Assembly: GCA_014529385.2 (NCBI GenBank)
Contig: CM043959.1
Coordinates: forward strand, 62,759,753 to 62,823,752
DNA length: 64,000 nucleotides
Reading direction: 5' to 3'
DNA from: Adiantum capillus-veneris
Taxonomy: Eukaryota > Streptophyta > Polypodiopsida > Polypodiales > Pteridaceae
In this document: piece after piece, positions 20,779 through 30,707 of the stretch
Layout: every line of letters starts with the position of its first letter
How positions within the stretch are numbered: position 1 is the stretch's first letter
Translations under genes and position numbers: made by a program
Notes under the pieces: generated by a model
The model's input: only the letters and a program-made list of their open reading frames with translations
What the model was told of the DNA's origin: nothing
Databases searched by the model: none

Positions 20779-21800
20779 AATGGACAGGGCATGATCTCTC
20801 TTCAAGAATTGATGATCTTGAAAAGCTAGATGAACTCCGCTTACGAGCTGTTGCTTCAATCTATGCTAAGAAGAGAAGACAAAAAGAATTTTTTGACAAA
20901 CATGTGCATACTAAAGAGTTCAAAACGGGTGATTACGTACTTGTTTATACCTTGAAGCAACATTCCAAGAAACTTAAAAAGAGAGGGGTGGGACCATTTG
21001 TGATTAGTGATCTATCACAAAGTGGAGCTATCAAGCTTGCTACATTAGCAGGTGAAGAAATGCCAAACTGGATTAGTGGATGCCGACTGAGGAGGTATCA
21101 TCAACCACTCACACAGGAGATGCTCCAACAAATTCATCAAGGAAAAGAAAGAATGAAGGAAAAACAGAGAGTACGAGAAGAAGCTCAAGCCGAAGCACAA
21201 GAATGCATTGAAAAAAGACGGCTTCTACGACAACAACAACAAAATGGACCACCATTGCGAATCAATGCCCTTCGACTGACAAAGTTGGAGGAAGGAATAG
21301 TGGAGCCAATAATTGAGGTCAAAGTGGGCAGCAATCAAGTTGAATCAACAGCCTTGCTTGATTCGGGAGCTCAAGCAAATTTGATCTCTTATGGATTATA
21401 CCAACAGCTCAAAGTCACAAGTCAACTTCATCCTACTCCTCAAGTGCTGGAAAGTAGCACATCACACCCGTTGAAAACATTGGGATGGACTATATTGCAT
21501 GTACAGATACATCAATATCATTACCCACACAAATTCTATGTGGTGATAGATGAAAGCACACAACACCCAATGATGCTGGGGCAACCTTCGCAAACAGAGT
21601 ACAATGTGCAGATAGATTGGAAAGCAAAGGCAGTCAAAATTCAGCATGCACATGAACAACAGGGGATAGACTTTGCTCAGCAATACCAGCATGATCAACT
21701 GCAAGCCATGCAATCACTGGAAACAAAGCCAAAAGCAGAAATGCCATTAAAGAAAAACATGATACCCATGACCAACAATCAGGTAAAAGCCAAATACTAA
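20776..21800 (+). CDS. Integrase C-terminal domain fused to a second retropepsin-like domain
   Basis: The first 115 residues are the integrase C-terminal domain: AKKRRQKEFFDKHVHTKEF, GDYVLVYTL and GVGPFVISDLS, the GPY/F module. After a Gln/Arg-rich helix comes a domain with the hallmarks of a retropepsin: VNSTALLDSGAQANLI-like sequence (TALLDSGAQANLISYGL, DSG at 21360-21368), a central TLGWTILHVQI flap-like region and MMLGQPSQTEYNVQIDW (the hydrophobic-Gly motif near the end). This is additional to the protease at 16714. The frame is open throughout. Element C keeps the same domain in the same place. A role is unknown; a viral-type protease or a clipped capsid-like domain are options. Confidence 0.8.
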
Positions 21801-22367
21801 TTACAGACATATGATGTCACCGGCCAACCAACACAAGGAAAACAATTATGGATGCGTAAGGATAGAAATACCATGGCGGACAAACAACAATGCAAAAACA
21901 AAATTCCAACAAAGAAGATGGTTCAACCACAAACCAAGGACATAAAACAGATATGGATCCCAAAGAAAATGCTTCGCCATGACCCAAATGTCACTCACAT
22001 TTGGATACCAAAGCAAAAGCAAAAGGAACTCCCTTCAGTACAAGCAACAACGGAAGGCAGACAGCTGCATTTCAAAAAGGAACACCGACATATGTGGATG
22101 CCAATAAAAAACAAACTAGTGGCAAGCAAGAAAGTGCCAAACCATCTACAAAAACCGGCAACAACAAAATACCAATGGAAAGCAATGGCAATACGGCCCA
22201 TAACCATTACAGCCCAGCCAATTCTATCCTTAGAAACAGCTACGACTCCATCAATAGTGTCGGCAAAGCAATTGCCATTTGCAACAACGACAGTTAAACA
22301 GAGAGCAATAGAGTTACAACTATTACTTGCAAAGAAAGCAAGAAACCTCGACGGCGAATGCCAATAA
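21801..22367 (+). CDS. Element B pol tail with iterated IWIPK motif
   Basis: In the same frame after the TAA at 21798-21800, 185 codons are nearly free of stops. The sequence is basic and Gln/Lys-rich. It has repeats KQIWIPKKM, THIWIPKQK and RHMWMPIKN about 22-40 residues apart. Element C has IWVQK and QIWVCTK in the same location, so the motif is shared. No enzyme fold is recognised. It could be an RNA- or DNA-binding tail; this is a guess. Confidence 0.6.
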   Translation, partial: LQTYDVTGQPTQGKQLWMRKDRNTMADKQQCKNKIPTKKMVQPQTKDIKQIWIPKKMLRHDPNVTHIWIPKQKQKELPSVQATTEGRQLHFKKEHRHMWMPIKNKLVASKKVPNHLQKPATTKYQWKAMAIRPITITAQPILSLETATTPSIVSAKQLPFATTTVKQRAIELQLLLAKKARNLDGECQ

Positions 22368-22735
22368 GCATCTTGCTTATTCCCTTCTCTTGCACAACAT
22401 TAATTTTTCCATGCATTGACCGAGTTTGCATAAAGTAGGGCCACATTAATCGGCCAGGCATTAGCACAACTTTTTCAACCTATACATGGGACATACTCCG
22501 AGGTGATACCTTGTCATCCGGGAGGACTCCGGCTAGGCGGGGGGGAGGCATTCTAGAGCACTCTCAAATGCGGAACCAATAACAGAAACATAAAAAAAGG
22601 GCATGATTTTTGACTATTTTAAGGGTGTTGTTTGATTGCAAAATTTTCTGGAGTAACCCAAGTACATATGCCCTTATACAGCATAAATCTACAGGTATAT
22701 GGGGCCAAACGCCAAATCAAGCCCCTAGGGGTGTG

Positions 22736-22743
22736 TATATAAG
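22736..22743 (+). promoter_or_regulatory. Candidate internal TATA box for ORF3
   Basis: TATATAAG lies 590 bases before an ATG with a splice-donor-like context. Element C has TATATATA at 49563-49570, 601 bases before its matching ATG. The shared spacing is the main support; no transcript evidence is available. Confidence 0.35.
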
Positions 22744-24128
22744 TAGAAATAGCCATTTTTCAAGAAAAATATTGATAAAACAGAGAAATCCGGCCATAAA
22801 AATTGCATGCGAGTGTATATAATGATTGGAGGTGATGTTTGTGATTTATTATGATTTTCTGGGATTTTCTGGGTTTGATTTGCTATTTTTCTTTTAATTT
22901 TGCTAATTTTCGGCAAAAAAACTTCAAAAATACAAAAAGCAGGTGAAAATCAGTCGTAATGAAAAAAAAAACATGGGGATGATCAGTGATTATAGGACAA
23001 CCTATGGTACAGTGGGGGTGCAATTATGAGACTGGAGCGGAAAGCGTGTTTTGGCCAGATTTTGACCGAAATGCCAAATTTCTGGTAAACAGAGAAAATG
23101 GAGTCCAAATCAAGAAATTTTTGAGCCTAAACCGCATCTCGCAAGAAGATAGAAGCACATGTCAAATTTCATGAAAAGTGGTTAGGGGACCACCATTATA
23201 AGAAATTTTCACCCCATTTTTAGCTCATTCTCACTATTGACTTTGTGGAGAGAGCTTCTGCCACCTAGAGCGGATCGACCTTCTAGCAGCTTCTATGACG
23301 CACACAACTACCCGACAAGATCCAGACATGAGAGGTAGGCTCACCACCTTGAGCTTTTCGCACATGTTTGTCATTATGTCGCAAAAACTAGCGTAGGGGT
23401 CACACACAAAGTGGGCGGTAGAGACCTACAAGTAGAGACGGCGGCCTAACGGCTAACCCGAAAGCAACAAGACTTCATCGGTAGCTTACCCTAGTCTAGG
23501 AGACCAGTCCTCGATGGCCAAAGGCAGTAGGAAACCATCGGGAAAAACCCTAATTCCCAGAAATCCGCAAGAGGCCACCAAATGGGAAATCGGCGAAACG
23601 GCGACCAAATGCTACCAAAATTCATGGGTAGGAGCATGACGCACATGACCAAAAAGTGACCCGAAGCGGCACTAAACTTCAGAAACGGCATCAGACACAC
23701 AAAGCATCAAATTGCACTTGCGGCCAAACCGCAAGTCCACTTGCCACCAAACTTCACGAGCAGCCTTCGTAGACCATCAACAACCAAGTCCTATGGTGGT
23801 AGACCGCCACAAATCATCGCAGGTATGTAAATGTAACCACGGGTGCTTCTATAGCGACAAATTGCCAAATGGAGCTCCGGTGAAGCCAAAGTCGAAAAAA
23901 ACCATACGGCAAGGATCCCCAAGGGATCGGGAAGCTATGGAGACCAACATCAAGAAATTTCATCACCAAAAATGCACTCCAAAAGTCAAAAAATGGCTCG
24001 GAGGCTCTGAAGTCCACAGGGATTTATTCTCTATCCATTTGACTTTTTTGTTGAAATTAGGCTCAAAAGGGACTTAGGGGGGCAAAGGGCAAGCACTGGG
24101 AGCACCAGCAATGGAAAAATCACCAGGA

Positions 24129-25005
24129 GACATCCTACGCGTAGGATGTCTCAAGGGCACTTTTTGGCACAAACTCCAACATTTTTTATCATGCACATGT
24201 TCTGAATGACATTTACAAGCTATCCACCAAGTTTCATCACATTTGGACCAAGTTTGACCTCATATGCATGGAAAAACGCAAAGTTAGGACATAGAGGAAA
24301 TAAGAGGCCACAGACCTACCAAATCTTGTACAAATCCAATGAAACTTGCACAACGCATTCACCAACACATCAACAAACAATCTGTGTGGTCAGAAGCAAA
24401 AAATTAAGAAATAGACATCCTACGCGTAGGATGTCTATTTGACCTTTTTGACATGCAAGGGATGATTTATCATTCCAGATCCAATCACCTCATCATCAGG
24501 AGTCCATATATCAAGTTTAAGTCCATTCTAATCACTTTTGACCCCCAACACCTTCAAGATATACTTTTTGAGCCCAAAAACACCACACAGCGCCTTACAA
24601 GCATAAAATCTTGTCCAAATACAAATCCAAGAACATGGCCATGTTCCATAGGCCAAGGACAACCCACTACACAAGTTTCATGTCATTTTGATGAAAAATA
24701 TATCCTACGCGTAGGATGTCTCCAGCATAAATTTAGCCTTCTATGCAAAGAATGACATCATGGGAGCCAATACCATGGTGCAATAATCCCATATACCAAT
24801 TTTCAATCCATTTGGACATCAATTGCTACCTATGATGGACATTCTACCCCAATTGTGACCTAAAGCCTGAATTAGCCCCAAAAATCCACTTTTTGATATC
24901 CAAATTCAAATCCAAGCACATAGCCATGTTCCATGAGCCTTACACCACCTGCATGTCAAGTATGAACCAATTTTGATGAAAAAGACATCCTACACGTAGG
25001 ATGTC
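24129..25005 (+). repeat. Second palindrome array of element B, 285-bp period
   Basis: Four copies of the 22-bp palindrome lie at 24129-24150, 24414-24435, 24699-24720 and 24984-25005. The starts are exactly 285 bp apart. Spacers are weakly similar (for example ttttgatgaaaaa before copies three and four and a gttccat block about 65 bases before), so this is an old tandem array in which the palindrome has been kept better than the rest. The last copy ends 166 bases before the ORF3 ATG. Confidence 0.95.
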
Positions 25006-25171
25006 TAGGTGGAAATTTTTGACCAGATTTGCACTGTGAGCACATGCACAGCTTCACAAGTTCCTTTTAAGATTTATTTTCAATTTTCAAGTCATTTGGA
25101 TAAGTAAAACTCACTTTTGCAGCTAATATGGAAAAAACACTAACTTCGGACTACTGAGTGCAACAGGATCT

Positions 25172-28100
25172 ATGGCAGCCTCGAAGTCACCGGCAAAGAG
25201 GAAAAGAATGACCATCAAGGATTATCTGGAAGAAGTGGAACCCTTTGTCATTTCAGGAGGAACACTAAAGCCCACCAGCACCTGGATACAAGAGGATCTG
25301 CTAGAGTCCAACGACCTAAAGATCTACCAGGGAGTGTTCAAAGACACTGAAGGCAATGTTATAGAGCTACCAATGATGCCGAGAGAACTCAATGAGTTCG
25401 TAGGAAGCAAGATGGATGGCTACTTGGAGAAGATTGATCTCCACAACTACTTCGAAGCAATACCGACAGGGGTGGACATCAAAAGAGTCTGGGAGTTTGT
25501 AACAAGCATCAAAGAGGATGGAGTGGCCAAGGTAACAGATTTACAAGGCAGACCAGAAACAGAGATAATAATCACTGAGAGGGTTGTAGCCGATGCACTA
25601 GACCTCTCCAACGAGGGGGACAGTGTAACAAAAAGAAGGGATGAGGTCAAGGTGTACAAAGAGAAAAAGGCAAATTACACCTTTGAAGACATTGCCAACC
25701 CAAAAGTGGCAATCATGAGCTAGTTATACAACCAATACTTCCACATGTGCACAAAGAGGCCACAGAAGTACAGGATGCCCCCAGGTACAATTGCAACAAC
25801 GTTCACTTGGGAAATGACAAAAGGCACCCCAAAGATAATCAACTATGCGGCATATATACATGACAGCCTAGTAAAGATGGGCAACAAGAAGCCAACCTAT
25901 ATATTGCCAGGAGTACTGATCACCAAGGTGATTTATGGGGCACTACACACAAAAGGAAGGTGGCCTGACCCCCATCTCAGAATGATTGGCTGAGAGTAAA
26001 AGAAGACAAGGAAGATGAGCCGCAAAGGGCACCAAAGGTGGCAACAAGATTGAAAAGACGGCTAGAGCCAGTTCAAGAGGAGCATCCCGAGCAGAAGAAA
26101 GGGAAGAAGAAGTTTTCTCAAGTGCCGGCCAAAGAAACAAGGTCACAGAAAGCGGCAAGACTAGAGAGGCTGATGGAGAGTTTTCGAGCGGAGAGAGCCC
26201 TCAAGGGTGATTTAAGCGAACTCTGGAAGCCATCTCTAGAGTCTATGTCGGGATCGTCTAGAAGAGTACAAAGGGACCGATTTGAAGAATATATCAAGAA
26301 TTTTGAGATTCTTGATGCTGCAGCAGAGAATATTCCCCATGTCCCTTTCACAGAGGAGGAAGTACAACAAATAAGGCAGAAACTGCTAGATGAACAAGAG
26401 AGCCAAGAAAGAGAAAGAAAAACAAAAGCAGACAGGGACTTAAAGGACAAACCTGCATCTTTACGAGCCAGCCCACAACCATCACCACCTCCTAATAGCA
26501 ACCTCCCACAAGAAGATAAGGAGGCTGAGGACAAACAAGAAGAAAGGCAAGCAGAAGATCAAGAGCAAGGACAAGAACCTGAGCCAAAAGAAGAGGCCAA
26601 GCCTGAAACTCAACAAAAATAATTAGATGATTCTTACAATGCATTTTTGGACCTGCTAGCTGCAGGCTATACGAAGGAAGAAGCCGCCACAGTCGCATTT
26701 GACTTGGCGAGGACAGGGCCTAAAGAACAGATGCAAGGCATCAAGCTAGTGGAGTTAAAAGAAATTGATACAGACACAGTAGACCTGCACCCTCCATCCA
26801 ATGACTGGGACGTGGTGATGACAAAGCTAGCCGGATTGAGGGCACAATCCATGGCTTCAGAGAAAGAGATGACAACTCTCAAGGCCACTAAAGAAAAGAT
26901 CAAAATGGAAGTAGATTCTCTACAGGCACCAATCCAAGGGAAAAAGAAGAGAGAAGCTGACCTATAGGCCAACTTGGCAAGGTCTCTACAAAACAGCCAA
27001 GCAATGGAAGAAGTAAATTAGGAAGCAACAAAAAGAATACAAGCAGCTGAAGAAGAGTGTCAGCATCTCAGCAAGTCATTGCGAGATGCCGAGAAAGAAA
27101 GAGATAATCTGACTCTACAGTTGGTAGAAGAATCGAAAGAAGTAGAAGCCATGAGGAACTCCAAAGAAAGATCCAACTCAAGGTCAAAGATCAGACCATC
27201 CAAAGGTTGCGAGCATCACCTGCTAGAGTAAGATCTACTAGCTCGACTCAAAACATGAGTGAGATTCAACTCTATGAAGAGCAAATGCAAGAACTTCAGA
27301 AAGACCTGAATCTCGAGAAAAAGCAAAGATTGATGATGGCAGAAGGTTCTATAGTCATGCAAACGAGAATGGAAGAGGGCCAAAAAGCCTTGCAAGAAGA
27401 AGTAGAAAGCATGAAGAGAAAGCTCGAGGAGGCGAAAAGAATAAACGCCGAACTTAATGACCTCCTCATGAATATGGACAGAGAAGCTGAAGCGGAAAAG
27501 CAAAAACTCCTCAAGCAAATTTTGGAGTTGAAAGGCCAGCAAGGAGGAGAGGCAGAGAGCACAGGGCGAGCTGCCAATGAGGGCATTGACCTAGAAAATG
27601 TGGCGGATCCTGTGGACACGCCTATGCAAGAGGAAACCATAGCAGGATCCTCTCAAGAGCTATGGGATCTAACACAAGAAGAGGAAGAAAAATTGCGTAA
27701 AGCAATGGAGGTGGAGCTCAGGGAAACAACAAAGGAAGCCTTGAAGTGGGAGCAGAGGGTCTTCAAATCTATGACCATTCAAAAGATCGACTCTAGCAAT
27801 ACATGGTGAAAACCCTAACGGGCGCCATAAAGTTGTTCACTGGCTCACCTGACCTCACATGCATTATGATGAAGAAAATCTGCAGAACCATCTTAGCACT
27901 GTTCGAGACCTTCAAGCCAGGCTAGGTGACCGACAATATCTTCTTCTTCCAGGATACATACATATACGCCTATGATCTGTCAGGTCAACCTTCCAAGGAG
28001 GTGATACATGCGCTGTATCAAAGGATAATGTTTCTACCATCCTATCACCTCTAGGGTTTTGAAGAAGCATTCTATATAGGCTTCTTCACCTTAAATACCG

Positions 28101-28176
28101 ACATTTTTGGCCCAACAATGTTGAACCTGCATGTCAGGTACGAATCACTGCTAAAGATGCGGGAAACGATACGATG
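25172..28176 (+). CDS. Element B ORF3: large coiled-coil protein, broken
   Basis: The start ATG is at 25172 (MAASKSPAKRKRM, a basic start). The N-terminal 270 residues are globular-looking (WIQEDLLESNDLKIYQGVF; IELPMMPRELNEFVGSK; IITERVVADALDLSNEGD), with one TAG at 25721-25723. A frameshift near 25985 leads into 26036-26967, a Glu/Lys/Gln-rich part with a TAA at 26620-26622. Then follows a long coiled coil (about 26830-27760) crossed by further breaks, one being a shift near 27205. After 27809 another about 120 residues are readable (KLFTGSPDLTCIMMKKICR; DNIFFFQDTYIYAYDL; FYIGFFTLNTDIFGPTML) up to about 28176. In total about 1,000 codons. It sits where Athila elements have an env-like ORF, but I see no membrane segment or signal peptide. 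The N-terminus is shared with element C. I do not recognise the family. Confidence 0.75.
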
Positions 28177-28214
28177 AAGCATCTGATCAAGGCCATGTTG
28201 GGGACGACATGAGC

Positions 28215-28228
28215 AAGGAGGGGGGGAG
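28215..28228 (+). promoter_or_regulatory. Polypurine tract of element B
   Basis: AAGGAGGGGGGGAG directly precedes the 3' LTR and would prime plus-strand DNA synthesis. Confidence 0.9.
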
Positions 28229-29162
28229 TGTTAGAAGCTGGACACACCCCACAGCAATAACTACTCGGAAGATTATTATTTTTTGTAATTATTTATTCAT
28301 TGAGAAAAACCTGATTTTTCACCTTGTAAATATTGGGACTTACAGAAGTTTCAAGATTGTATCCCAGTTTTGATAGTTAGATCGAGTAGATGGTTGATTT
28401 TGGAACTTTAGGGTTTGAGAAATTGTAAGGTATATATATCACTTTTTGACCTTAATGAAAGAACCTTTTGTCATTTTAAAACAAGTTGGAAGTCTGTGAG
28501 TGAGCGTACTGTGTACGAGAGAGAGAGTGTGAGCTTCATCTTGACGCTACATGTGCTCCGGTGGTCGGAATCGAGTGCGGAGAAGTGCACCGTGTTGCCC
28601 TCGACGAGAGCTACGCGCCAATACTTACATTGCATGCGTACGGTCCAGTTTTGCGAGTTCCTTCTATGAGCTTCATCAAGTGTTTGGGTGAGCATACGTT
28701 GTCCGATTTTGCATTGCAGCATATCCACGCGTTCACATTGAGTAGAACTACACATTAGGCACTTTAGATTTTGGAAACAAAGACCTGTAGATTTCGGCCA
28801 GACATCCTACGTGTTTCTGCACCAGGTGTTTTGGGTCGGGATTTTGGTTCATAGACCTTAGGGAGAGTGACCTATTGGTATTAGTAGGATTTTCTCCAAG
28901 TTCTATGGTGTTTCGAGATTGTTTGATGGGTGTTCGACTCTAGAACGCGCTGTAGAAAGTTTCCTCTTATGCACTCTTGAAGGCTGTGACTTAGACAATT
29001 GGTAGAGACCTCTGTAGGAATTAGTTAGGAGTCCGTCGAGTGTAGGTTGACACCTTATGCTTGCTTCCACGCGGCTGCGGGTCGAGCCTCGTCCTTAGCT
29101 GACATTACATGTTAGGTGAGTTCTTGTTGTGCTGACGTCCGTCGCGGCGTATCCGTCCAACA
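28229..29162 (+). repeat. 3' LTR of element B
   Basis: The 934-bp LTR matches 4121-5055. It ends CCGTCCAACA and is followed by the CTTCC target duplication. Its TATA-like box is at 28431-28438 and its palindrome half-copy at 28801. Confidence 0.97.
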
Positions 29163-29700
29163 CTTCCCACTCTCTTAACTTCATCCAACAGTCTACTTTT
29201 ATTTGAATAGCACTCATGGCATCTTGATTGGGGTGGTAAAATACTTCTTCTGGGAAATAGACTTTCCTAGGTGCACTCCAAAAATCTATCAACATGTCAA
29301 ATAGAAAACCTAATGCATAAATGTTGCTTGCTTTTGTGTATGCATCTACACACCGTGGATTATATGTTTCTGGAGCAATCCACAATCGCTTTGCAATCTC
29401 TCCTTTCCCTGTGGATTGTGCCTCCAAAATTGCAAAGCCTGATTGAGTGATTGAATGCAAATAATTATTTGATACGTACTTGGCTGGCATTCTAAGCATC
29501 ATGCCCCAATCAATGATGCCGACATGGGATTTATTTTCACGAGTAAAGTCTAACATTATGTTAAAAGGGTGCAGGTTTCTTTGCACTATACTAGATGAGT
29601 ATCTTACTTATGTTAATACAGCATTTAAAATCGCAATGATGATTGATGAATAAATCATTCTTTTGAATGTGATAAGATAGTATATAGTTTCACAAGAACA
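29163..29700 (-). pseudogene. Protein-kinase-like C-lobe exon, interrupted by element B
   Basis: The minus strand from about 29700 encodes the second half of a protein kinase fold. In order it has a helix-like stretch, a catalytic-loop equivalent IVQRNLHPFNIMLD, a magnesium-loop equivalent IIDWG, an activation-segment end IAPETY and an F-helix-like segment (YALGFLFDML). The canonical HRD is QRN, so the catalytic Asp is Asn, and DFG is DWG; the Asn of the catalytic loop is kept. This suggests a pseudokinase. A TAA codon lies in the same frame at 29610-29608, just before the catalytic loop. A splice-acceptor-like tract (ttgttgtgtttcag) ends at 29701. The frame continues in phase into 4115-4003 on the far side of element B. 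No N-lobe was recognised. Confidence 0.7.
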
Positions 29701-29755
29701 CTGAAACACAACAATATAAGACAGTTCAAACATTTGTATATCAAATACTGTTCAC

Positions 29756-30000
29756 GGCCGCGTTACCGACCAAGTATTTCATATACTTAATACTTAAAAA
29801 AATGAAATGCATATGCACATAAAAATTATATGGCATCTGTATAGTCGGGATAATGAACTAAATTCCACAGTTATGCAAAAACAAATGCTTCTAACAAACG
29901 ACACTCAACTAGCCGCGTTACTGTCCGAGTGCCACCCGAATCTAAAGAGCAATACTCGCTTGCGTATGAGCATCCTATAGCCGCATTACTGATCAAGGCC
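29756..30000. repeat. Short diverged repeats of a GCCGCRTTACYG unit
   Basis: The block gccgcgttaccgaccaagta (29757-29776), gccgcgttactgtccgag (29912-29929) and gccgcattactgatcaagg (29980-29998) recurs. It lies in what would be an intron or spacer of the kinase-like gene. No function is suggested. Confidence 0.6.
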
Positions 30001-30130
30001 CATATTTTTTTCTAGAAAGGGGAAGGAAAGGTGACTCCATAAGGAAAGCAGTATCACCGCGTACAATGTAGTACCCAAACAGTGAGCCAATACTTACCAC
30101 AAGGACACCATATCCCCGCGTCATCACACA

Positions 30131-30339
30131 CACACGTATTGTGTGGTAAGGTACCTTATGGCTACCATGCAATACAACAAAAGGCACGCTACCACACAAT
30201 TCACACACACACAAAGACAACACACACCCAAGTCATGTGGTCAAGTACTCTGCTGCTACTGTGCATTGTGATGCAGAGCACGCTCCCACATGACCCCCTC
30301 TCTCCTCTCAATGTACCTGCAAAGGCAATCATGTCTCTC

Positions 30340-30413
<74 letters not shown>

Positions 30414-30610
30414 ACGTATTGTGTGGTAAGGTACCTTATGGCTACCATGCAATACAACAAAAGGCACGCTACCACACAATTCACACACACACAAAGACAA
30501 CACACACCCAAGTCATGTGGTCAAGTACTCTGCTGCTACTGTGCATTGTGATGCAGAGCACGCTCCCACATGACCCCCTCTCTCCTCTCAATGTACCTGC
30601 AAAGGCAATC

Positions 30611-30630
<20 letters not shown>
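30131..30630. repeat. 280-bp tandem duplication with CT and CA tracts
   Basis: The 200-odd bases starting cgtattgtgtggtaaggtac at 30135 recur unchanged at 30415, an offset of 280 bp. Each copy ends in aggcaatcatg and then a (CT)n tract (30334-30389 and 30614-30704). A (CA)n tract (30389-30414) joins them. The perfect match points to recent unequal crossover or slippage. Peptides predicted here are only Ser-Leu or Thr-His repeats. Confidence 0.95.

Positions 30631-30704
<74 letters not shown>

Positions 30705-30707
<3 letters not shown>

Larger units (their letters stand above)
22368..25171 (+). other. Non-coding region of element B between pol and ORF3
   Basis: About 2.8 kb without coding frames. 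It holds a polypurine tract (ggcgggggggagg, about 22537-22549), a TATA-like box (TATATAAG, 22736-22743), an ATG followed by a donor-like GTAGGC (23328-23340) and four palindromes (24129-25005). The same items in the same order occur in element C (49390, 49563, 50164, 50815-51418). Such a layout suggests an internal promoter and a spliced ORF3 transcript, which is inference. Confidence 0.6.
4121..29162 (+). mobile_element. Element B: 25-kb Ty3/gypsy LTR retrotransposon with extra ORF3
   Basis: Two LTRs (4121-5055 and 28229-29162) start TGTTAGAAGC and end GTCCAACA. They are flanked by CTTCC on both sides (4116-4120 and 29163-29167), proving one insertion event. A primer-binding site follows the 5' LTR and a polypurine tract precedes the 3' LTR. 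Without the nested copia element it is about 19 kb. Order: leader with palindromes, gag, protease, RT-RNase H, integrase, second retropepsin domain, IWIPK-repeat tail, non-coding region with a second palindrome array, ORF3. All frames carry stops or frameshifts, so this copy is dead. The LTRs differ by several per cent, so it is not recent. Confidence 0.95.

Noticed and set aside
23491-24077. Frames of 69 to 121 codons in the B non-coding region
   Set aside because: They overlap on both strands, have low-complexity composition and no counterpart in element C.
24129-25005. Regularly spaced short repeats as a CRISPR array
   Set aside because: The spacers are about 263 bp, diverged from a common repeat, and the unit lies inside a plant LTR retrotransposon. 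Nothing else is CRISPR-like.
25172-28176. ORF3 as a retroviral-type envelope protein
   Set aside because: No signal peptide, membrane-spanning segment or cleavage site was visible. The coiled coil and charged composition fit a soluble protein better.
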